Source of the DNA: Eubacteriales bacterium
Lineage (GTDB): Bacteria > Bacillota > Clostridia > Peptostreptococcales > Anaerovoracaceae
DNA length: 64,000 bases
Reading direction: 5' to 3'
NCBI GenBank assembly: GCA_028693645.1
Contig: JAQUUY010000002.1
Coordinates: 19,310-83,309, forward strand
Shown one piece after another: positions 9,839 to 18,784 of this stretch. The position numbers were made by a program, and so were the translations under genes. The notes beneath the pieces were generated by a model that saw only the letters and a program-made list of their open reading frames with translations, ran no database searches and was not told where the DNA came from. Each line of letters starts with the position of its first letter. Positions within the stretch are counted from its first letter, which is position 1.

Positions 9839-11059
9839 TTACATTAATGGAATGACCGATACATAAATACCTGTGATGATAGCGGTAGTAATAACACCGC
9901 AGATATTTGCGCCCATTGCGAACTGCAAAATGATGGAACGCTTATTGATTGCGGCCACTTCGTGCTGTGCAATTTTAGCAGTTGTCGGAACACAAGATAT
10001 GCCTGCAATACCAACAGTCGGGTTGAAGTTTTTGTGATTGATGAAATAAACAAGATAACCACCGCAGATGCCGCCGATTGCAGAGACGGTGAGTGCAATC
10101 AATCCCAAGATTAAAAGAATTAAAACTTTGGGATTCATGATAGTGCTTGCTTCACAGAGAACTCCAAGCATGAGACCTAAGAAGAAGGTCGCTGCATAAA
10201 GGAATACATCTTCAATGAGTTTCGCATATTTAACCAAACCTGATTCTTTGATGGCATTAGCCAAGAAGAAGCTCATAAACAAAGGAGCTGCTACCGGGAA
10301 TAATAGAGACAAAACAGTACAGCCAATGATATCAAATGCAACTTTTTCGCCCGAAGTAATCGTTGAAGTCTTTTTGGAAAGTTTGACCACGATGCCTCTG
10401 TGCTCTTTGGGAATCATTGCACGGATTAAGAACGGATATCCACCATAAGTCAAGCTTAGGTACAAATACGCAATAATCGTAATCGGAACAAAAAGCTCCG
10501 GTGCAAGCATCAAAGAAGTAAAAAGAACCATGGGGCCGTCAGCTCCGCCTACGATAGCAGCGGAAGCAGATTCACCAAAATTCAAGCCCATTGCTCGTGC
10601 AATCGGGAAGGTTACAATCGAGCCAAGTTCTGCACAAAGTGCAATCAGCATACTGGTGAACGGGAAGCGAAGGACATTTCCTACATCAGCAATGATGCCG
10701 ATTCCCATGAAGACCAAGCAAGCAATCAAGTTGTTTCCAAAAGTAAGCGTATAAATCGGCTGCAAGAAGTCGATCTGAAGGATATTCATAAGTGCGTTCG
10801 TCTCGGTGACAAGAGGCGCTACAAAAAGAGTCCCTGTATCCGAACCGGTAATGGTGGGATCTGTAAAAAACAATACACCGGCATTGACCGCCGCCATACC
10901 AAAGCCCATAGGAATCATGATTAATGGTTCCAGGGTACCTCTTTGACCTGCCCAAACAAGAAGGATGCCGAGAACGATTAATACGATTCTGGCAATTACG
11001 ATATCTGTTTCTTGAGCAAAAAATGTTCCAAAGCCTTGGAATAATGTTGCTAAATTCAT
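9839..11059 (-). CDS. gcdB: Na+-translocating decarboxylase beta subunit (GcdB/OadB/MmdB family)
   Basis: Polytopic protein with GMGIIADVGNVLRFPF, ESASAAIVGGADGPMVLFTSLMLAPELF, GGICGGYLVYFIN, GIAGISCVPTTAKIAQ. Confidence 0.94.
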   Translation of the reverse strand: MNLATLFQGFGTFFAQETDIVIARIVLIVLGILLVWAGQRGTLEPLIMIPMGFGMAAVNAGVLFFTDPTITGSDTGTLFVAPLVTETNALMNILQIDFLQPIYTLTFGNNLIACLVFMGIGIIADVGNVLRFPFTSMLIALCAELGSIVTFPIARAMGLNFGESASAAIVGGADGPMVLFTSLMLAPELFVPITIIAYLYLSLTYGGYPFLIRAMIPKEHRGIVVKLSKKTSTITSGEKVAFDIIGCTVLSLLFPVAAPLFMSFFLANAIKESGLVKYAKLIEDVFLYAATFFLGLMLGVLCEASTIMNPKVLILLILGLIALTVSAIGGICGGYLVYFINHKNFNPTVGIAGISCVPTTAKIAQHEVAAINKRSIILQFAMGANICGVITTAIITGIYVSVIPLM

Positions 11060-11062
11060 TTA

Positions 11063-11221
11063 CTATGCCTCCTCTCCCTCTTTAACAGCAGTAACAGCCT
11101 CTTTTTTGGCAGAAATACGCTGAATCCCAGCGATAAGTCCCGTCATGAGAGCGGCAATACAACAACCTACGACAATTGCCAAGAAATATACTTGTACGGC
11201 AAAAGATATTGATTCGCCCAT
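11063..11221 (-). CDS. 52-aa single-span membrane protein, possible decarboxylase delta/gamma-like accessory
   Basis: Own translation: MGESISFAVQVYFLAIVVGCCIAALMTGLIAGIQRISAKKEAVTAVKEGEEA*; below track cutoff; stop lies 4 nt upstream of the gcdB start. Confidence 0.6.
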   Translation of the reverse strand: MGESISFAVQVYFLAIVVGCCIAALMTGLIAGIQRISAKKEAVTAVKEGEEA

Positions 11222-11257
11222 TTTCTTATTTCCTTTCTAAACTAAAAACACGATAGC

Positions 11258-11356
11258 TTATTTCAGTTCTCTTCTAATGTTGACGACAAAGATAGCTACA
11301 ACAACTGCAAATATCCCTACCATCAGGCCTATGCTCAACGGTGTTAATTCGAACAT
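11258..11356 (-). CDS. 32-aa single-span membrane microprotein
   Basis: Own translation: MFELTPLSIGLMVGIFAVVVAIFVVNIRRELK*; RBS aaaggagtgat upstream. Confidence 0.5.
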   Translation of the reverse strand: MFELTPLSIGLMVGIFAVVVAIFVVNIRRELK

Positions 11357-11410
11357 GGTATTGATCACTCCTTTTTGTTTTTTGCCACATAATAAATAAC
11401 GATACAAATC

Positions 11411-12154
11411 CTATTCTATAAAAAATCTCCAGGCGCAAAACCACTCTTCGGGATGATTGTCAGGTGGACATCCAATGCACTCTGTTTTGATTCTGGAATC
11501 GATTGCTCGCGCAAAATTTGTGTACTCTACCATCCCCGCAGATTTGCAAGGATAATCATCCATTCCCTTGCTTTTGCGCGCCGATTGTACACGGCAGTCA
11601 TTCATTTGGAATAAAATACTATTAGGGCGTTCGTCGATAATCGACTGAATGTTTATTTTCGCATACATACGATATTGCAGCGCTTTTTTCAGGCCTTCTA
11701 TTCCTGCTTGTTCCGGTAGATTTAGCAAGCGCTTGATTGACCATGCTTCAAATGGCGAAAACCAAGCCCAGCATGAGTCATTGCATCTTTTCGCATCAAG
11801 CATGCCATACTGAGATTCCACAGCCTGAAACCAAACGCCATCTCCGGCCAACCAGTTTATTCCAAGCCCTTCAATAAGCGCCTCGAGCTTTTCCTTTGGC
11901 ATATTCAAAAGCGGCTCCGGGATTCCATCAATCAGATCAAATCCAAGCAGTTTTCCCAATCGCTTCAACTGGATGCCTCTGCTCTTATCGTAAGCCGTTC
12001 CCATGATTTCAAGCGCTCTTTCAAAGCCCATCTGGTGTTCTACTTCTTTGAACCACAAAACATGATGCATCACCGTTCGGTGAAACATATCAATGGCCAT
12101 TTCAGCTAATTCACGTTGGCTTGTTTCCTGCTCAATTGTTTCCTTTTGTTCCAT
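11411..12154 (-). CDS. DUF6125-like / ATC-hydrolase-like Cys-rich protein of unknown function
   Basis: 247 aa, conserved-looking NDCRVQSARKSKGMDDYPCKSAGMVEYTNFARAIDSRIKTECIGCPPD; family from memory, not searched. Confidence 0.65.
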   Translation of the reverse strand: MEQKETIEQETSQRELAEMAIDMFHRTVMHHVLWFKEVEHQMGFERALEIMGTAYDKSRGIQLKRLGKLLGFDLIDGIPEPLLNMPKEKLEALIEGLGINWLAGDGVWFQAVESQYGMLDAKRCNDSCWAWFSPFEAWSIKRLLNLPEQAGIEGLKKALQYRMYAKINIQSIIDERPNSILFQMNDCRVQSARKSKGMDDYPCKSAGMVEYTNFARAIDSRIKTECIGCPPDNHPEEWFCAWRFFIE

Positions 12155-12198
12155 GAAATGAACCCCCTATGGTTCTCTTGAAAAGACTAAACCCCACG

Positions 12199-12222
12199 AC
12201 GCGGAGTGTTGCCACTCCGCGT
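12199..12222. repeat. Intraoperon hairpin between etfA and the DUF6125-like gene
   Basis: acgcggagtg-ttgc-cactccgcgt, perfect 10-bp stem without a clear T-run. Confidence 0.65.
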
Positions 12223-12262
12223 TGCAGGATAAATTGTCCTTAAAATTCAAGCAACGGTGATA

Positions 12263-13240
12263 TTATCCAAGCTTTTTGAATTCTTCGGTCAAGAGGGGTA
12301 CGATTTCGAACAAATCTCCAACGATTCCGTAGTCAGCAAGAGTAAAGATGTTGGCTTCGGGATCCTTATTGATCGCAACGATGACCTTCGAAGAACCCAT
12401 ACCTGCAAGGTGCTGGATTGCTCCGGAGATTCCGCAAGCGATATAAAGTGTCGGGGAAACGGTTTTTCCGGTCTGTCCGACCTGGAATTTCTGCTCAATC
12501 CATCCGGCATCGACTGCAGCACGGGAAGCTCCAACAGCAGCTCCGATGACATCAGCACATGCTTCGAGGATTACATAATTCTCTGGGCCTTTCATTCCGC
12601 GGCCACCGGAGATGATTACATTTGCTTCGATCAGCTCAGGACGAGCGGAAGCGACAAGTGCAATCTCCTTAACGATAGCTCTGAGGTCAGCAGCATCGAT
12701 TTCAGCAGTTTCATTAACTACTTCGGGCTGGCTTGCTTTCGCAACGACGGGGAATGTATTCGGACGAATCGTAGCGAGGATAGGTCTTGCATTTGCAGTT
12801 ACTTCCGCAAACGCTTTGCCGCCATAAATCGGGCGTTTGAAAGTCAAGAAGTTTGCTTCGTCATATTCCATACCTGTGCAGTCAGAAGCCATACCAACTC
12901 CGAGACGATGTGCAAGACGAGGTGCAAGGTCCTTACCAATAGCAGTATTTCCAAGCAAAACAGCCTGTGGCTCTTCTTTTCTGATGATTTTATTCAATGC
13001 AGAGGTGTAAGCACCAGTCGTGTAATCAGCCAATTTGTCATCGTCGACAAGAATGACTTTATCTGCGCCATATTCAGCAACAGTTTTCGCAAGATCAGCA
13101 ATTCCCTTACCAAGGATTACTGCTACGAGCGGCTCACCGGTCTTATCTGCGATCGTACGTGCCTGGCTCAGAAGTTCGAGCGAGACTTTACGGATTTCTA
13201 ATTTTGTTTGTTCAACAATGATCCAAATTCCTTTTGCCAT
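12263..13240 (-). CDS. etfA: Electron transfer flavoprotein alpha subunit
   Basis: C-terminal FAD motif GQTGKTVSPTLYIACGISGAIQHLAGMGSSKVIVAINKDPEANIF. Confidence 0.96.
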   Translation of the reverse strand: MAKGIWIIVEQTKLEIRKVSLELLSQARTIADKTGEPLVAVILGKGIADLAKTVAEYGADKVILVDDDKLADYTTGAYTSALNKIIRKEEPQAVLLGNTAIGKDLAPRLAHRLGVGMASDCTGMEYDEANFLTFKRPIYGGKAFAEVTANARPILATIRPNTFPVVAKASQPEVVNETAEIDAADLRAIVKEIALVASARPELIEANVIISGGRGMKGPENYVILEACADVIGAAVGASRAAVDAGWIEQKFQVGQTGKTVSPTLYIACGISGAIQHLAGMGSSKVIVAINKDPEANIFTLADYGIVGDLFEIVPLLTEEFKKLG

Positions 13241-13255
13241 GTCAATTCCTCCTCC

Positions 13256-14026
13256 CTATATAACCTTTGCTTCTTCGCGCAAAAGTTTTGCTAATTCCGC
13301 AGCCTGCTCAGCGGGCTCACCAGACATTTTCTTGCCGGCTGTACGCGGTGTCGGTAAGCTGAACTTCGGAGCACTCATCTTGCTCGCTACATCAGCAGCA
13401 CTGATTCCAAGGTCTGCAAGAGTTAAAACTTTAAGTTCTTTTTTCTTTGCTTTCATGATACCCATCATGCTCGGATAACGGGGCTCATTGAGACCTTTCT
13501 GAGCAGTGAGAACAGCAGGGATGCTGAGTTCAAGAGTTTCTGTTCCGCCATCGATTTCGCGAACAACAGTAGCTTTGTCTCCCTCGATATCGAGTTTGAG
13601 GATGCTGCTGACGGAAGGAAGATTCAAGGAATCTGCCAAACGAACGGCAACCTGACTCGAACCATCATCTACAGCGATACGGCCTGCGAGGATCAGATCA
13701 TAAGGAATCTGCGCAACCGCTTTTGCAAGGATTTCAGCGACAGCCCATTCATCAACATTTTCTAAGGTAGGATCATTGACTAAAACGCCCTGATCGCAAC
13801 CCATAGCAAGTGCAGTTCTGATGGATGCTTCAACTTTATCTCCACCAACGCTGACAACGGTAACTTCTCCGCCAAATTTTTCTTTGAGCTTGAGAGCTTC
13901 TTCAATTGCAAATTCGTCATAAGGGTTAATGACAACGTTTACACCGGTCGCATCGATTTTTCCGCCGGTTAAAACGATTTTTGCTTCTGTATCAAAAGTC
14001 TGTTTGAGACTAACGACAATATTCAT
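13256..14026 (-). CDS. etfB: Electron transfer flavoprotein beta subunit
   Basis: MNIVVSLKQTFDTEAKI..VVINPYDEFAIEEALKLKE...GRIAVDDGSSQVAVRLAD. Confidence 0.96.
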   Translation of the reverse strand: MNIVVSLKQTFDTEAKIVLTGGKIDATGVNVVINPYDEFAIEEALKLKEKFGGEVTVVSVGGDKVEASIRTALAMGCDQGVLVNDPTLENVDEWAVAEILAKAVAQIPYDLILAGRIAVDDGSSQVAVRLADSLNLPSVSSILKLDIEGDKATVVREIDGGTETLELSIPAVLTAQKGLNEPRYPSMMGIMKAKKKELKVLTLADLGISAADVASKMSAPKFSLPTPRTAGKKMSGEPAEQAAELAKLLREEAKVI

Positions 14027-14055
14027 ACTACTTTCCTCCTTACTGCTCTAATATA

Positions 14056-15198
14056 TTAATCCTTAAGGATATTTGCAGCGACAACGACACGCTGGATTTC
14101 ATTTGTTCCTTCATAGATCTGAGTGATCTTAGCATCACGCATCATGCGCTCAACCGGATAGTCACGAGTATATCCGTATCCACCAAGAATCTGAACTGCT
14201 TCAGATGTTACGAAGTTCGCAGTATCGCCAGCAAATGCTTTTGCCATTGCGGAATACTTGGAAACGGGGAGATGCTGGTCAGCCATGTAGCATGCTTGAT
14301 ATACGAGAAGACGAGCTGCTTCGATCTGAATCGCCATGTCAGCAAGTTTGAACTGAATGACAGGCATCTGGGAAAGAGTCATACCAAACTGGGATCTTTC
14401 CTTGGAATACTTCAAAGCTTCCTCATATGCGCCCTGTGCGATACCGAGTGCCTGGGATGCGATGCCGATTCTTCCGAAATCAAGAGTAGTCATTGCGATT
14501 TTGAAGCCCTGACCTTCTTCTCCGAGGAGGTTTTCAGCAGGAATATGTACATCTTCGAAAACGAGTTCATACGTTGCGGAAGATCTGATACCCATCTTCT
14601 TTTCTTTCTTTCCGAAAGTGAAGCCCGGGGTTCCCTTTTCAAGGATGAATGCAGCGATTCCTTTGTTGCCCTTGCTCTTGTCCATCTGTGCGGTGATTAC
14701 ATAGGTATCTGCATAATAACCGTTGGTGATGAAGATTTTGGAACCGTTGATGATGTATTCGTCGCCTACTTTAACAGCAGTTGTACGTGTTCCGGAAGCA
14801 TCGGATCCTGCAAGTGATTCAGTAAGTCCGAACGCACCCATTTTTTCGCCGGTAGCAAGCGGAGCAAGATACTTTTGCTTCTGTGCTTCTGTTCCGAACT
14901 TGTAGATCGGATTTGCGCAAAGGCTGGAGTGAGCAGAGATTGTAACACCCAAGGATGCATCTACTCTGGAAAGTTCTTCGATTGTGATTGCATAGGAGAT
15001 GTAATCAGCGCCTACGCCATTATACTCTTCGGGGAACGTAACGCCAGCAAGTCCGAGTTCTCCGCATTTTTTCCACAGGTCCATGGGGAATTTTTCTTCT
15101 TCGTCACGTTCTTCTGCTCCTGGCTTTACTTCTTCTTCAGCAAAGTCACGAACCATTTTACGCATCATGATATGATCGTCATTCAATTCAAATTTCAT
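14056..15198 (-). CDS. Short-chain acyl-CoA dehydrogenase (butyryl-CoA dehydrogenase-like)
   Basis: [21 protein letters not shown]-terminal [36 protein letters not shown]. Confidence 0.93.
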   Translation of the reverse strand: MKFELNDDHIMMRKMVRDFAEEEVKPGAEERDEEEKFPMDLWKKCGELGLAGVTFPEEYNGVGADYISYAITIEELSRVDASLGVTISAHSSLCANPIYKFGTEAQKQKYLAPLATGEKMGAFGLTESLAGSDASGTRTTAVKVGDEYIINGSKIFITNGYYADTYVITAQMDKSKGNKGIAAFILEKGTPGFTFGKKEKKMGIRSSATYELVFEDVHIPAENLLGEEGQGFKIAMTTLDFGRIGIASQALGIAQGAYEEALKYSKERSQFGMTLSQMPVIQFKLADMAIQIEAARLLVYQACYMADQHLPVSKYSAMAKAFAGDTANFVTSEAVQILGGYGYTRDYPVERMMRDAKITQIYEGTNEIQRVVVAANILKD

Positions 15199-15239
15199 TT
15201 TTTATACCTCTCTATTGTTTTATTTTTAAAGCTTCAAGA

Positions 15240-15270
15240 CAAGCAATGAGCTTTTACAGATCATTGCTTG
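15240..15270. repeat. Intraoperon hairpin between the two ACAD genes
   Basis: caagcaatga-N11-tcattgcttg. Confidence 0.6.
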
Positions 15271-15313
15271 ATCTTGCTGCTTTAATTAACTTTAAATAAC
15301 GGATTTTTTGTTT

Positions 15314-16471
15314 TTATCTGTTGGGCTGATAACCAAGCTCAATACCTGCGATGATACCCATGTGAATGTTCGAAGTTCCTTCTAATGTTTCAAATTGTTT
15401 CGCATCGCGAAGCCATCTGCCACAGGGATATTCTGTCGAATAACCGTAGGAACCATAGATTTTCATTGCCATGTTTGCACCGTGTACTGCGCAGTTGCAT
15501 CCGAATACTTTCGCAATCGATGTCGCCTGCTGACTCGGTAATTTGTTTTCCTTCAGCCATGCTGCTCTGTATACCAAGAACTTCGCTGCTTCGTCTTCCA
15601 ATTTCATTTCAGCAATCTGCTGCTGAATCATCTGGAATTTGCCGATTGGCTGGCCGAACTGTGTTCTTTCGTTTGCATAGTTTACTGCACCGTCGAGGCA
15701 AGCTGCACCAAGTGCTGCTGATCCTGTTGCGCAACCCATACGAGTGTTGTTCAACATCCACATGCAGATCTGGAAGCCTTTGTTTAAAGGTCCGAGCAAG
15801 TTTTCTTTCGGAATAACCGCATTTTCAAATACGAGTTCCGAAGTCGGTGCCGGCCACATACCTACCTTTGAGTGAATCGGAATTCTTTCGATTCCCGGTG
15901 TATTGTTATAGTCTACGATGAAGCAGGATAAGCCCTTTGCTCCGCCGCCTTCTGTGGTTGCTGCATAAACAAGTCCGATATCACAGGTGTGTCCGCCCGA
16001 AATCCACATTTTGGATCCGTTGAGTACAAAGTGATCACCTTTGTCTGTTGCGAACGTCTTCATGCTGCCTACATCGGAACCGGAGTTTGCTTCTGTGATA
16101 GCAAAGCTTCCTACGGATTCTCCGCTGACAAGACCCGGGATGTACTTTTCTTTCTGTTCGGGTGTTCCCCATTCATTGATGGTCATAGCCGGGCCCCAGC
16201 AGTTTCCGCTGATTGCCAGTCTCCAAGATGTGTGAACTTTGGCGATTTCGTATAATGCGGTAACGCCTTCCATCCAACCCATTCCGTTCCCGCCGTATTC
16301 TTCGGGAATGCTCCATCCGAGAAGTCCGAGTTCTCCCATTTTGGTCAGGATCTCTCTACGATAATGATGATTCTCTTCGTCCTCTTCAATAAACGGCGCG
16401 ATTTCCTTTTCAGCAAAGTTGCGTGCCATTTCTTGAACCATCTGTTGTTCTTCTGTCAATCCAAAATTCAT
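15314..16471 (-). CDS. Acyl-CoA dehydrogenase, glutaryl-CoA dehydrogenase-like (copy 2)
   Basis: 385 aa; track translation differs from copy 1 at one residue (ENAVIPKE versus ENAIIPKE). Confidence 0.92.
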   Translation of the reverse strand: MNFGLTEEQQMVQEMARNFAEKEIAPFIEEDEENHHYRREILTKMGELGLLGWSIPEEYGGNGMGWMEGVTALYEIAKVHTSWRLAISGNCWGPAMTINEWGTPEQKEKYIPGLVSGESVGSFAITEANSGSDVGSMKTFATDKGDHFVLNGSKMWISGGHTCDIGLVYAATTEGGGAKGLSCFIVDYNNTPGIERIPIHSKVGMWPAPTSELVFENAVIPKENLLGPLNKGFQICMWMLNNTRMGCATGSAALGAACLDGAVNYANERTQFGQPIGKFQMIQQQIAEMKLEDEAAKFLVYRAAWLKENKLPSQQATSIAKVFGCNCAVHGANMAMKIYGSYGYSTEYPCGRWLRDAKQFETLEGTSNIHMGIIAGIELGYQPNR

Positions 16472-16495
16472 CGTAAACCTCCTAATTATTATAAT

Positions 16496-16705
16496 TTATT
16501 CGATTTCTGCTAAAGGAGCATCTTCTTCGACTTTATCGCCAACGTTGACGAGGATTGCTTTTACAACTCCTGCTTCTCCGTATACGACGTTTTCCATTTT
16601 CATTGCTTCGAGGATGAATGCTTCGTCATCTTCTGTGACCATTTGACCTAATTTGATGTTGATTTCAACAATTTTTCCGGCCATGGGGCTTGTAATAAAT
16701 GCCAT
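16496..16705 (-). CDS. Biotin carboxyl carrier domain protein (copy 2)
   Basis: 69 aa with EAMKMEN; differs from copy 1 mainly in IKLGQM versus LTVGQT. Confidence 0.93.
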   Translation of the reverse strand: MAFITSPMAGKIVEINIKLGQMVTEDDEAFILEAMKMENVVYGEAGVVKAILVNVGDKVEEDAPLAEIE

Positions 16706-16850
16706 TTTGGTTCCTCCTTATTTTTTAAAACAATTTGTATAAACATATTCTGGACTTTATTACCTGTGTGGTAATCGTTGTACAATATTTTTCGTGGATA
16801 TTGATACAGCATGTTATAAAACCCAGTCTTTGATACCAGCTATATTATTC

Positions 16851-16865
16851 GCAAGAAGCATGCCA
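16851..16865 (-). promoter_or_regulatory. Sigma-54 (-24/-12) promoter of the decarboxylase operon
   Basis: Minus strand TGGCATGCTTCTTGC; matches TGGCAC-N5-TTGC with correct GG-to-GC spacing; 145 nt upstream of the first biotin carrier gene. Confidence 0.72.
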
Positions 16866-17060
16866 TCACAAGCATTTATTGTCCGGAATTGATAATTGTT
16901 TGTCAATTCAGACATCTTTCTCCCTTTTTTGACCAGACATATCTTTGAATTTCAACAACTTTCGTGATTTTTATTATATTTGATCCTAAAAAAATATTTT
17001 TCTAAAGCTACTTTTTTTCTTTTGAGGGCTGAAGGTTTTTAAACTGTCCTCCTCGAAAGT

Positions 17061-17097
17061 GTACGGCAAACCGGACAACTGTACGGTTACTTGTCCG
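17061..17097. promoter_or_regulatory. Candidate enhancer (UAS) for the sigma-54 activator
   Basis: CGGACAA-N12-TTGTCCG inverted repeat overlapping a GTACGG direct repeat, about 200 bp upstream of the -24/-12 element. Confidence 0.5.
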
Positions 17098-17107
17098 ATT
17101 GTATGAC

Positions 17108-17154
17108 AAAAAAAAGACAACCCGCAGATTTGATCATTTTCAAATCCGCGGGTC
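17108..17154 (-). terminator. Intrinsic terminator after the CoA-transferase gene
   Basis: Minus strand ggcgacccgcggatttga...tcaaatctgcgggttgtc followed by ttttttt. Confidence 0.8.
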
Positions 17155-17175
17155 GCCGCACAATGGTGCTTATTT

Positions 17176-18543
17176 TTATTTTTTCGTCCAGATTCTAAGT
17201 TCTTTTGCTTCAGCAATCAGCTCATCTCTGAAGTCCGGATGCGCAATGGAAATCAATGCTTCCGCACGCTGCCAAGATGTCTTTCCTTTCAGATTGACCT
17301 TTCCGTATTCAGTCACGACGTACTGAACTCCCGGTCTGGTGTCTGTGATGATGGATCCCAAAGTAATCATACCCTTGATACGGGAATGTGTCTTTCCTTG
17401 TTTGTCTGTGAACGTCGAAGGCAAGCAGATAAAGGTTTTTCCGCCCTTTGAATTGTATGCGCCTTCAACAAAGTCAAGTTGTCCGCCGGCACCGCTGATA
17501 ATGTAGGGGCCTGCGCTCTCAGAGCAAACCTGTCCGGACAAATCGATTTCAACGCAGCTGTTGATTGAAATCAGCTGGTCAATTTTCGATGCCATGAACG
17601 GGTGATTGGTATAATCAACAGGATATGCCGCAATGGCCGGGTTGTCATTCATGAAGTCATAAAGCTTCTGTGAACCGGCAGCAAACGAATATGCCATTCT
17701 GCCTTTATCAATATTCTTACGGCTTCCGTTGACTCTTCCCTTTTCGACCATATCAACAAAACCGTCAACCAACATTTCTGTGTGAATACCAAGATCTTTC
17801 AGGTCGGAATCTGCAATCATGGCGCCAAGGGCATTCGGCATTCCGCCGATACCAAGCTGGATGCAGGAGCCATCATGGATTTCAGATAAAACGTGGTCTG
17901 CAATTTTTTTATCGATGTCGGAAGGTGTTGCTGACGGCAGGACAGGAAGTCCGCTGTGGCCACCTTCAACAATGTAATCGACTTTCGAAATGTGGATATT
18001 ATGTTCATAACCACCATGAACCTTTGGCATATCTTCATTTACTTCGACGATGACAGTACGTGCGCCATCGATTGCTGCCGCGTAGTGAGAAATGGTAACA
18101 CCAAAATTGAAGTATCCGTGAGCATCCATCGGTGCAACCTGAATCGCAACAACATCTGTCTGTCCGTTTTCTCTAATGTAACGCGGAAGTTCGGAATATT
18201 TGATTGGAAGATAAAAAGCCATATTCTTCTGTGCCAATTTACGTTCGTAGCCGCTCATATGCATGCTGTTCCATGTAAAATGGTCACGATTCGGATCATT
18301 TTCGATAAAAGGCAGGGGTTTCAGAATTACGCCTCCACGAAAATTAACATTTTCAAGTTCTTCTTTACGGCGATCGATTGCATCAGCCAACAAGCCTGCA
18401 AAGCTTGCGCCCCACGCAAATTCGACCCAGTCTCCGCTACGAATTGCTTTTACAGCTTCATCGGCAGAAACGCACTTTTTTTTGTAATCAGCCATCATCG
18501 TCATTTCATTCACCTCTACATTTTTATTTGGCATCAAAGACAT
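17176..18543 (-). CDS. Acetyl-CoA hydrolase/transferase family CoA-transferase (butyryl-CoA:acetate / 4-hydroxybutyrate CoA-transferase type)
   Basis: 455 aa; family motifs [28 protein letters not shown] and [26 protein letters not shown]. Confidence 0.88.
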   Translation of the reverse strand: MSLMPNKNVEVNEMTMMADYKKKCVSADEAVKAIRSGDWVEFAWGASFAGLLADAIDRRKEELENVNFRGGVILKPLPFIENDPNRDHFTWNSMHMSGYERKLAQKNMAFYLPIKYSELPRYIRENGQTDVVAIQVAPMDAHGYFNFGVTISHYAAAIDGARTVIVEVNEDMPKVHGGYEHNIHISKVDYIVEGGHSGLPVLPSATPSDIDKKIADHVLSEIHDGSCIQLGIGGMPNALGAMIADSDLKDLGIHTEMLVDGFVDMVEKGRVNGSRKNIDKGRMAYSFAAGSQKLYDFMNDNPAIAAYPVDYTNHPFMASKIDQLISINSCVEIDLSGQVCSESAGPYIISGAGGQLDFVEGAYNSKGGKTFICLPSTFTDKQGKTHSRIKGMITLGSIITDTRPGVQYVVTEYGKVNLKGKTSWQRAEALISIAHPDFRDELIAEAKELRIWTKK

Positions 18544-18586
18544 AGAGTGTATTTGTTATCACCATGCTGTAAGCGTGATTGTCCGG

Positions 18587-18638
18587 TCAACGTATACCAA
18601 TTCCACGAAAATCTGATACACTGCTATCAACCTATACC
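18587..18638. repeat. Direct repeat in the CoA-transferase upstream region, 40-bp pitch
   Basis: tcaacgtatacc at 18587 and tcaacctatacc at 18627 (11/12 identical). Confidence 0.55.
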
Positions 18639-18784
18639 GAAAAAACATTATGCCCCCGATTATAACAAGAGCATGCTTCATGGTGGCATATTTATAACCT
18701 TTTTGTAATCATCTGTCAATGTTTTTTTTAAATTTCACGCCATCCCAAGGTGAAAATAATCATTTTTGCTACTTCTTCCACTTG

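Noticed and set aside
12257-13201. 314-aa plus-strand ORF antisense to etfA
   Set aside because: Shadow ORF opposite etfA; Cys/Ser-rich low-complexity translation with no domain.
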